Of a stretch of DNA of 62,814 nt, positions 50,469 through 57,493 are shown one piece after another. Under the pieces are notes generated by a model, which saw only the letters and a program-made list of their open reading frames with translations, was not told the origin of the DNA and did not search any database. The stretch comes from Archangium sp. (lineage in GTDB: Bacteria > Myxococcota > Myxococcia > Myxococcales > Myxococcaceae), in assembly GCA_030681645.1 (NCBI GenBank), contig JAUXRX010000063.1:1-62814 (forward strand). Direction: 5' to 3'. The translations under genes and the position numbers were made by a program. Position 1 is the stretch's first letter; every line of letters begins with the position of its first letter.

Positions 50469-53400
50469 GTGAAGCTGTCCTTCAAGTGCCTGGTGGTGAC
50501 GCACACCAGCGGTCGCGTAACGGTGACGCCGCTCGAACTCCCTGAGTTCGCGGTGCACGGCCGGACCCTCGAAGAGGCGCGCTTCGAGCTCACCCTGGCG
50601 CTCGACGATCGCATCGGCCGCTCGCACCCGCGCCACCTCTGGCGCTACTGCAACCCCGGCAGCGGCGAGCTCGTCACCTTGAGCGTGCCCGTGCTCCCGC
50701 TGCACGGTGAAGCAGCGGTGGAGAAGGCGCCGCTGATCCTCCACGCGCTCGAGAGCCCGGCGCAGGCAGGCCACACCGAGGCGCGGCTGCTCAGCACCGA
50801 GCTCCGCTTCTGGTTCAAGGCGAAGGGCGCAGCGCTGATCACCGCGGCGTCTTCGCTGATGACGGAGCACCTCAAGGACTTCAGCCCCGACGCGCTCCTG
50901 CGGCTGCGCGTGGAAGGCAAGGCCGAGCTGCTCGACCTCGACGTCGAGGTCACGCCGTTGCGCCTGGCGTCGTTGAAACGCAGCGAGCTGCGCCTCGAAG
51001 AACGTCCCCCTCCGAAGGCGCCGGACGAAGAGCCCGAGAAGACCGACGAGCTCGACCCCGAAGACGAGCCGCCCGAGCCGACGGAAGAAGACGAGTGGGA
51101 CGACGATCGCCCGAAGAAGAAGCCGGCGGTGAAGCCGAAGCACAAGGCCACGCCCACGCTCAATCGCCTCGGCGTGAAGTGGCACCAGCTCGCGAAGGAA
51201 GGCGCGTTTCCCCTCACCTTCGGCCGCGATGCCATCGTCGAGCAGGTCCGCGCGCACCTGCTCTCGAAAGACCCCGAGCCGCTCGTGCTGCTCGGCGCCG
51301 CCGGCGTGGGAAAGACCGCCGTGCTGCAAGAGGTCGCGCGCAAGCTGGTCGCGCAAGGCACCGACGCGAAGCCGGCACGGCCCTTCTTCCAGCTCGACAG
51401 CTCGCGCCTGATCGCCGGCGAGGGCTTCTTCGGCGACTGGCAACGCCAGACCATCGACGCGTTCGCCGAGGCGCACGAGGCCGGAGCGCTCCTCCACCTG
51501 GGGCGCCTGGTCGACCTGCTCGACGCCGGCAAGAGCGCGCACAGCGATGACAACGTGGCGCAGCTGCTCCTGCCCACCCTCGCCGCGCGCGACGTCGCGG
51601 TGGTCGCCGAGGCCACCCCGCAGGAATGGGCGCGGCTGCGCGATCGCAACCAGAGCTTCGCCCGCCTCTTCGCCCCCCTCACCATCGAGGAGCCGACCGC
51701 CGCGGAAGGCGCGAACATCATCGCCCGCATCGCCGCGCACGAAGGCAGCAAGCGCGAGGTGGTGGCCGAAGCGCCCGCGGTGGACGAGGTGCGCACCCTG
51801 GTGCGCCGCTTCCGCCCGTACGGCTCACCGCTGGGAAACGCCGTGTCCTTCCTCCGCCGCCTGCTCGACGGCGCGGCGCACGCCCGGCTCCCGCGGCTCA
51901 CCCGCGCCGAGGTGGTGCGCCGCTTCTCCATCGAGTCCGGTGTGCCCGAGGAGCTGCTGCGCGACGATCTCCCGCTCGACCCCGCCGAGGTCCGCGGCTT
52001 CCTCGGCGCGCGGGTGATGGGTCAGCCCGCGGCGGTCGCGCGCGTCGCGCAGGTGGTGTCGGTGATCAAGGCCAACCTGGCTGACCCGCTGCGGCCCGTC
52101 GCCACGCTCTTGTTCGCCGGGCCCACCGGCGTGGGCAAGACCGAGCTGAGCAAGGCGCTGGCCGAGCGCGTCTTCGGCTCGAAGGACCGCATGGTGCGGC
52201 TCGACATGGGCGAATACGCGGGGCCCGATGCGCTCTCGCGGCTCATCGGCGACGAGAGCACCGAGGGCTACCTGGCCGCCGCGGTGCGCAGGCAGCCGTT
52301 CTCGGTGGTGCTGCTCGACGAGCTCGAGAAGGCCCACCCCGCCGTGTTCGACGCGCTGCTGTCGGTGCTCGGTGAAGGCCGGCTCACCGACGGCCGCGGG
52401 CGCCTCGCCGACTTCCGCAGCACCGTGCTGGTGATGACGTCGAACCTCGGGGCCCAGACGCTGCGCGCCCGGGTCGGCTTCGGCAGCGGCGATGGCCCGA
52501 GCGACGAGGCCGGGCTGCGCGCGCACTACCTCGCCGAGGTGCGCCGCTTCTTCCGCCCCGAGCTGTTCAACCGGCTCGACGAGGTGGTGGTGTTCGAGTC
52601 GCTCTCGCGCGAGCACCTGTCCACCATCGTGCAGCGCGAGCTGAAGAAGGTGTCGGCGCGCTCGGGCTTCGGCCGGCTCGACGTGGCGCTCTCGCCCTCT
52701 GCGGACGTGGTGGAGAAGCTCGCCGACTGGGGCTTCGAGCCGCGTTACGGCGCCCGGCCCCTCAAGCGCGCGCTCGAGCGGCGCCTGGTCGTACCCGCCG
52801 CCGCGCACCTCGCAGCGCACACGCCCACTGGTGCGAGCCGGCTCGAGGTCTCACTCGAGGCGGACCAGCTGTCGTTCGTCTCGCACTCGGTGCCGCGCTC
52901 GGTCGACGGTGTCTCGAGGGCCTCGCTGCTGGAGCTCTGTGAGAAGGCTGCGGGGCTTCGCGCCGAGGTGCGCGCGTGGGTCCGTTCGCCGTTGATGCGC
53001 CAGCTTCGCGACGGACTGCGCCTGTTCGAGCGCCTCTCGCGCATGCCGTCGTACTGGGAAGATCGCTCTCTGGCCGACGAGCAGTCGCGCCGCGCCACGG
53101 GCACGAAGACGCTCTGGGAGTCCTTCGACCAGGTGCGCGCGCAGGCCGAGGCTGCGGAGGAGCTGGCGTTCGAGGCCTACGGCCTGCGCGCCAGCCACTC
53201 GGCGAAGGACCTGCACCAGGCGCTGCACACGGCGCGCGACGCCTTCGAGCCGTTGACCGAGCGGCTCTTCGCCAGCCTGTATCCCCCGGTGAACGCGGCG
53301 ACGCTGACGCTGGTGCCGGGCCGCGGCGCGTCGCACTGGGCGCACTGGCTGGTGAGCATCTACGGGGTGTGGGCGAAGAAGCGGGGCCTCACCGTCGAGC

Positions 53401-54029
53401 TGAGCCACCTCGCGCCGAAGACCAACGAAGAGAAGAAGGCCGATGAGCTCGAGCGCGCCCGCTCGGCGGCCGCGAGCCGCACCTCGGCCCGAGAGGTCGA
53501 GCGTGTGCTGCAGCAGCAGGGCGTGAGCGCCGCGGTGAAGGTGTACCGCGACAAGACCGGCGTGGGCCTCAAGGAGGCCGTCGACGCGGTCCACAAGCTC
53601 AAGGCCGCGCTGGAGAACCCGGTGGTGAGCAGCCACGAGTGGAAACGCGCGGCGCCTGCCATCAACGCGCCGTGGGTGGCCCTCGCGCTGCACGTGCACG
53701 GCGACGCCATTCCCATGCTGCTGTCGGCCGAGCACGGCAGCCACCGCATTCACGCGGAGGGCTCGTCGTTCACCGTGAAGGTGCGCTTCCAGCCCGGCAA
53801 CGTGAAGTTGAAGGAGCTGGGCCAGCCAGAGCAGCTCGACGTGTCGATGCCCAACGCGGAGATCCGCCGCATCTGGCCCACCCGGAAGGGCCAGGAGCAC
53901 GGCCTGCTCAAGGATCTCCGCACCGGGACCGACCACCCCGCCGACGCCGACGGCTTCGTGCTCAGCCACGTGCTCGCCGCCTTCGTGCGTCACCGCGTCT
54001 TCGGCGCCCAGGAGTCAGAGTGGATCTGA
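50469..54029 (+). CDS. Double-AAA+ Clp/Hsp100-like protein 1, with PCRF- and L7/L12-like C-terminal modules
   Basis: 1186 residues from GTG 50469, where the N-domain begins; the open frame 5' of it is translated repeat. An N domain of ~155 residues (FKCLVVTHTSGRVTVTPLEL, FAVHGRTLEEARFELTLALD) is not a Clp N domain. An acidic linker (~180-215) and a Lys-rich stretch follow. D1: Walker A GAAGVGKT ~277, pore-loop aromatic GFFGDW ~319, Walker B region LLHLGRLVDLL lacking the Glu. D2: GPTGVGKT ~551, VVLLDELEKAH ~613, TSNLG, VGF ~670, FRPELFNRLDE ~697, GARPLKRALE ~760, but the GYVG pore loop is shortened. ~944-975 (LVPGRGASHWAHWLVSIYGV then WAKKRG) resembles release-factor PCRF; ~1006-1046 (VKVYRDKTGVGLKEAVDAV) resembles the L7/L12 C-terminal domain. 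Confidence 0.85.
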   Translation: MKLSFKCLVVTHTSGRVTVTPLELPEFAVHGRTLEEARFELTLALDDRIGRSHPRHLWRYCNPGSGELVTLSVPVLPLHGEAAVEKAPLILHALESPAQAGHTEARLLSTELRFWFKAKGAALITAASSLMTEHLKDFSPDALLRLRVEGKAELLDLDVEVTPLRLASLKRSELRLEERPPPKAPDEEPEKTDELDPEDEPPEPTEEDEWDDDRPKKKPAVKPKHKATPTLNRLGVKWHQLAKEGAFPLTFGRDAIVEQVRAHLLSKDPEPLVLLGAAGVGKTAVLQEVARKLVAQGTDAKPARPFFQLDSSRLIAGEGFFGDWQRQTIDAFAEAHEAGALLHLGRLVDLLDAGKSAHSDDNVAQLLLPTLAARDVAVVAEATPQEWARLRDRNQSFARLFAPLTIEEPTAAEGANIIARIAAHEGSKREVVAEAPAVDEVRTLVRRFRPYGSPLGNAVSFLRRLLDGAAHARLPRLTRAEVVRRFSIESGVPEELLRDDLPLDPAEVRGFLGARVMGQPAAVARVAQVVSVIKANLADPLRPVATLLFAGPTGVGKTELSKALAERVFGSKDRMVRLDMGEYAGPDALSRLIGDESTEGYLAAAVRRQPFSVVLLDELEKAHPAVFDALLSVLGEGRLTDGRGRLADFRSTVLVMTSNLGAQTLRARVGFGSGDGPSDEAGLRAHYLAEVRRFFRPELFNRLDEVVVFESLSREHLSTIVQRELKKVSARSGFGRLDVALSPSADVVEKLADWGFEPRYGARPLKRALERRLVVPAAAHLAAHTPTGASRLEVSLEADQLSFVSHSVPRSVDGVSRASLLELCEKAAGLRAEVRAWVRSPLMRQLRDGLRLFERLSRMPSYWEDRSLADEQSRRATGTKTLWESFDQVRAQAEAAEELAFEAYGLRASHSAKDLHQALHTARDAFEPLTERLFASLYPPVNAATLTLVPGRGASHWAHWLVSIYGVWAKKRGLTVELSHLAPKTNEEKKADELERARSAAASRTSAREVERVLQQQGVSAAVKVYRDKTGVGLKEAVDAVHKLKAALENPVVSSHEWKRAAPAINAPWVALALHVHGDAIPMLLSAEHGSHRIHAEGSSFTVKVRFQPGNVKLKELGQPEQLDVSMPNAEIRRIWPTRKGQEHGLLKDLRTGTDHPADADGFVLSHVLAAFVRHRVFGAQESEWI

Positions 54030-57000
54030 AGCTGCCCCTGGTGATCGCGCGCGAAGGTGGGCGGCTGATGCGCTGCTGGCTGCCGCATTGGCCGATGGTG
54101 AAGGGCGAAGGCGTGAGCCTGTCTGAGCTCAAGGACGATCTCGCGCTGATGGTGATGGAGCGCTTCGAGGCGACGCCCACCGGCGAAGCGTGGCGCTACC
54201 AGATGGCGCCGCACCTCAAGCTCAAGCACGTGAAGCTCGACACCGTGGCGCGCGATCGCGAAGACGGCCGCGCGTACACGCTCAAGGGCCGCCTCGCGGT
54301 GCTGCTGGAGAAGTGGCCCGGCGACACCTTCTGGGTGGCCACGCCCACGCGATTGCCCGAGCTCGCCTTCCCGCTGGAGAACCCCGACGCGCTCGAGCCG
54401 GCCCTGCGCGCGCGCCTCTCGGAGCATTGCCTCAAGCACCGCATCGAGAGCCTCGCCGAGTGGAACGTGGAGCGCGACGAGCGCCTCGACGTGCTCGAGG
54501 TCGACGCCGACGCGCCCACGATTCTCCCGCGCGGGTCGCTCAAGCAGAAGGCGCGCAAGCCGAAGAAGGCGAAGGCGAAGCCGGGGGTGCCCGTCGAGCC
54601 AGAAGAGACAGAGGAGGAACGCGAGCAGCGCCGCGCGCGCGCCCGGCTCTCGGTGCGCACGCTGCGGCAGATCGGCAAGAACCTCACGCACCAGGCGCGC
54701 GATGGAGATCTCGGCCGCGCGTTTGGCCGCGAAGGCCTGGTGGCCGCGCTGGTCGACACGCTCGAGAAGCGCGAAGGCGCCGCGGTGGTGCTGGTGGGCC
54801 AGGGCGACGTGGGGAAGACGGCGATCATCCACGAGGTGACGCGCCGGCTGGTCGAGCGGCAGGCCGGCGCGACCGCGCGACGCGATCTCTGGCGCATCGA
54901 CGGCAACCAGTTCATCGCGGGCATGTCGTACGTCGGCCAGTGGGAAGCGCGCGCCCGCGAGCTGTGCACCGAGCTCATCGACACCGGCGACGTGCTGTTC
55001 GTCGACGACCTCGCCTCGCTCATCTACGCGGGCCGGCACAGCAAGGGCGACACCCACGCGGCCCAGTACCTCGAGCCTCACCTCGGGCGCGGCGAAATCA
55101 CGGTCATCGGTGAGTGCACGCCCGAGCGCTTCGAGCGCATCCGCGAGGAGGCTCCGTCGTTCGCTGCGCTCTTCGACGTGGTGCAGGTGCCTCCGATGAC
55201 CACCCGCGAGACGCTGCCCGTGTTGCTGGGCGCGGTGCGGGAGCTGGAGTCAGAAGAAGGCGGACCCTCGCCGCGCATTCCGCCCGACGTGATGGAGCTG
55301 GTGCTCGAGCTCTCGGGCCGCTTCTTCGCGCACCTGGCGCTGCCGGGCCGCGCGGTGCGGCTCGTTCACCGGGTGCTCGCGGGCCCGGGCACGCTCGAGG
55401 GCCACACCCGCCGCTACAAGGCACCCGACGTGTACGAGGCGGTGCGGCGCGAGACGGGGTTGCCCGACTTCATCCTCGGAGGGGCGCCGCCCAAGACGCG
55501 CGAGCAGATCATCACCGAGCTGGGCAGCCAGGTGGCAGGGCAGCCCGAGGCGATCGAGGCCGTGGCCGACGCGGTGCTCGCGCTGCAGTTCTCCGTGCAG
55601 GATCCCGACAAGCCGCTGGCGAACCACCTCTTCGTGGGCCCGACCGGCGTGGGCAAGACGGAGACCGCCAAGGCGCTGGCGCGCTACCTCTTCGGCTCGG
55701 CCGACCGGCTGGTTCGTTTCGACATGTCCGAGCTGTCGAGCCCGGGGTCCATCATGCGGCTCATCGGCGCGCCCGGCGCTCCCGACGGCGAGCTGATCAC
55801 CGCGCTGCGCACGCAGCCGTTCTGCGTAGTGCTGCTCGATGAGATCGAGAAGGCCCACCCGCGCGTGTTCGACGCGCTGCTCCAGTTCCTGGGCGAAGGG
55901 CGGCTCACCGACGCGCACGGCCGCACCGCCGACGGCCGCAACACCGTGGTGGTGATGACCAGCAACCTCGGGGTGCGTGAGGCGGCGAGCCAGGCGGGCT
56001 TCGGCCGGGCGGACACGGAAGGCGCGGCGCAGCACTACCTCTCGGCCGCGCGGGCGTTCTTCAGGCCCGAGCTGTTCAACCGGCTCGACCGCGTGGTGCC
56101 CTTCCGCTCGCTCGACAAGCGCGCGCTGAGGAAGGTCGTCGAGCACGCGCTGGCTGAGCTGCTGTCACGCCGCGGGCTGCGGCGCAGCAACGTGCTGGTG
56201 GATGTCGAGCCGGAGCTGCTCGAACTGCTCGTCGACCAGGCGTTCGATCCGCGCTACGGCGCGCGGCCGCTCAAGCGCGCGCTGGAGAAGCGGCTGGCCG
56301 TGCCGCTGGCGCACCACCTGCTGCGGCGCGACGCGAACGACCTCGCGGTGATCGAGCTGCTGCGGCAGGGCGACGAGCCGAGGTTGTCGGTGCGCATGTT
56401 GTCTCCGGCGCAGCCCGTGCGGGCCGCTCACCCCGAGCGGAGTCGAGGGGCCGAGTCGCCGGCAACCGATCACCCCGAGCGGAGTCGAGGGGCCGAGGAG
56501 TGGACCCTGCCCCAGCTCAGCGCAGCAGCGCGCGCTGCGCAGGAGCGGATCGCCGACCTGCTCGCGTCTCCGCAGGCCCTGCGCCTGCGGAACACCCGGC
56601 GCGCCGCGCTCACCGCGAAGAAGCAGGTGGCCGCGTCCTCGGCGCTGCTCGACGGCCTGGAGACCCTCGCGGCGAGGCTGGAGGAGCTGACCGAGGGCAC
56701 CCTCGATGCGTCGAACTACGACGAGCAGGAGCTGCCCATCTCGAAGCACGAGACCGCTGGTTACGACCGCCGCGCCCGCTTCGGCCTGCGCCCGCGCTCG
56801 GGGTTCCAGGGCGTCGTGTACGCGGTGAACGCAGAGGTGTTGATCAACAGCAGCGCGCCGGTGCTCGTCACCGCTCTCGACGAGCTCGAGCTGCTCGCGG
56901 ATCAGCTGCGCGCGAGCGAGAGGCCGGATCAGACCGCGACGATTCTCTTCGAGCCTGTCGGCCCGCCCTCGCCCGCCGCGGTCGAGGCCTTCGCGGCGTC

Positions 57001-57493
57001 GCTGCCCGACCTCGGGGCCCTTGCCCTCGGTGAGACCGCGGATGGGTGGGCCGAGGTGAAGAGCGAGCCCTGCCGCCGCCGCGCGTACGTCTTTCATGGC
57101 GCGGGGGTCGTCGAGCAGCTCGAGCCGTGGCTCGGCTACGCCCGCCTCGAGGTCGAAGGGAAGGACGGTGCGCCACGACGCGCGCTGGTGCGCGCGGTGC
57201 TGCTCACCGGTGGCGATGGCACGCTCGAGGGTGCTCGCCTGGTGCTCGCTGAGTGGGACGAGCGGCAGCGGACGGAGCGCGAGGCGCGGCGGCAGGGGGC
57301 GTCGATTCCTGAGGAGGTGTGGCCCCGGGTGGTGTTCGAGCGCGCGGCGGTGGGTGGCGTGGGTCGCTTCGTCTCGAGTGGCCTCGAGGGCGCGCAGTCG
57401 CTTGCTCACCTGGCGGCTTGTTTGCGGGCTCGGAGGCTGACTGAGGGGCCCCTCACCCCGGCCCTCTCCCCGCTTCGCAGGGAGAGGGAGTAA
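54020..57493 (+). CDS. Double-AAA+ Clp/Hsp100-like protein 2
   Basis: 1157 residues. GTG 54020 overlaps the end of gene 1 by 10 bases and has AGGAG 5 bases upstream. N domain ~1-170 (LPLVIAREGGRLMRCWLPHW, GVSLSELKDDLALMVMERFE) resembles that of gene 1 in layout; a Lys-rich linker is at ~174-190. D1: GQGDVGKT ~260, pore SYVGQW ~304, Walker B VLFVDDLASL (Asp in place of Glu). D2: GPTGVGKT ~540, VVLLDEIEKAH ~604, AGF ~660, FRPELFNRLD, GARPLKRALE; no GYVG pore loop. Residues ~804-826 are translated dispersed repeat (HPERSRGAE twice). A helical and beta C-terminal region of ~330 residues follows, and the last ~13 residues (LTPALSPLRRERE) come from another repeat. Confidence 0.85.
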   Translation: MDLKLPLVIAREGGRLMRCWLPHWPMVKGEGVSLSELKDDLALMVMERFEATPTGEAWRYQMAPHLKLKHVKLDTVARDREDGRAYTLKGRLAVLLEKWPGDTFWVATPTRLPELAFPLENPDALEPALRARLSEHCLKHRIESLAEWNVERDERLDVLEVDADAPTILPRGSLKQKARKPKKAKAKPGVPVEPEETEEEREQRRARARLSVRTLRQIGKNLTHQARDGDLGRAFGREGLVAALVDTLEKREGAAVVLVGQGDVGKTAIIHEVTRRLVERQAGATARRDLWRIDGNQFIAGMSYVGQWEARARELCTELIDTGDVLFVDDLASLIYAGRHSKGDTHAAQYLEPHLGRGEITVIGECTPERFERIREEAPSFAALFDVVQVPPMTTRETLPVLLGAVRELESEEGGPSPRIPPDVMELVLELSGRFFAHLALPGRAVRLVHRVLAGPGTLEGHTRRYKAPDVYEAVRRETGLPDFILGGAPPKTREQIITELGSQVAGQPEAIEAVADAVLALQFSVQDPDKPLANHLFVGPTGVGKTETAKALARYLFGSADRLVRFDMSELSSPGSIMRLIGAPGAPDGELITALRTQPFCVVLLDEIEKAHPRVFDALLQFLGEGRLTDAHGRTADGRNTVVVMTSNLGVREAASQAGFGRADTEGAAQHYLSAARAFFRPELFNRLDRVVPFRSLDKRALRKVVEHALAELLSRRGLRRSNVLVDVEPELLELLVDQAFDPRYGARPLKRALEKRLAVPLAHHLLRRDANDLAVIELLRQGDEPRLSVRMLSPAQPVRAAHPERSRGAESPATDHPERSRGAEEWTLPQLSAAARAAQERIADLLASPQALRLRNTRRAALTAKKQVAASSALLDGLETLAARLEELTEGTLDASNYDEQELPISKHETAGYDRRARFGLRPRSGFQGVVYAVNAEVLINSSAPVLVTALDELELLADQLRASERPDQTATILFEPVGPPSPAAVEAFAASLPDLGALALGETADGWAEVKSEPCRRRAYVFHGAGVVEQLEPWLGYARLEVEGKDGAPRRALVRAVLLTGGDGTLEGARLVLAEWDERQRTEREARRQGASIPEEVWPRVVFERAAVGGVGRFVSSGLEGAQSLAHLAACLRARRLTEGPLTPALSPLRRERE
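56429..56492. repeat. Two direct copies of CCCCGAGCGGAGTCGAGGGG inside AAA+ gene 2
   Basis: Copies at 56429-56450 and 56471-56492 are identical over 22 bases and spaced 42 bases (14 codons) apart, so both are read in the same frame. The same core is found outside genes at 20221 and, inverted, at 20266. The insertion lies between the D2 sensor-2 helix and the C-terminal region, a spot where extra residues may be tolerated. Confidence 0.92.
57462..57488. repeat. Dispersed palindromic repeat at the 3' end of AAA+ gene 2
   Basis: CCCTCTCCCC (57462), GCTTCGCA loop, GGGAGAGGG (57480). It encodes the last residues of AAA+ protein 2 and ends 4 bases before the start of gene 3, so it also lies in the translation-start region of gene 3. 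Confidence 0.85.
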
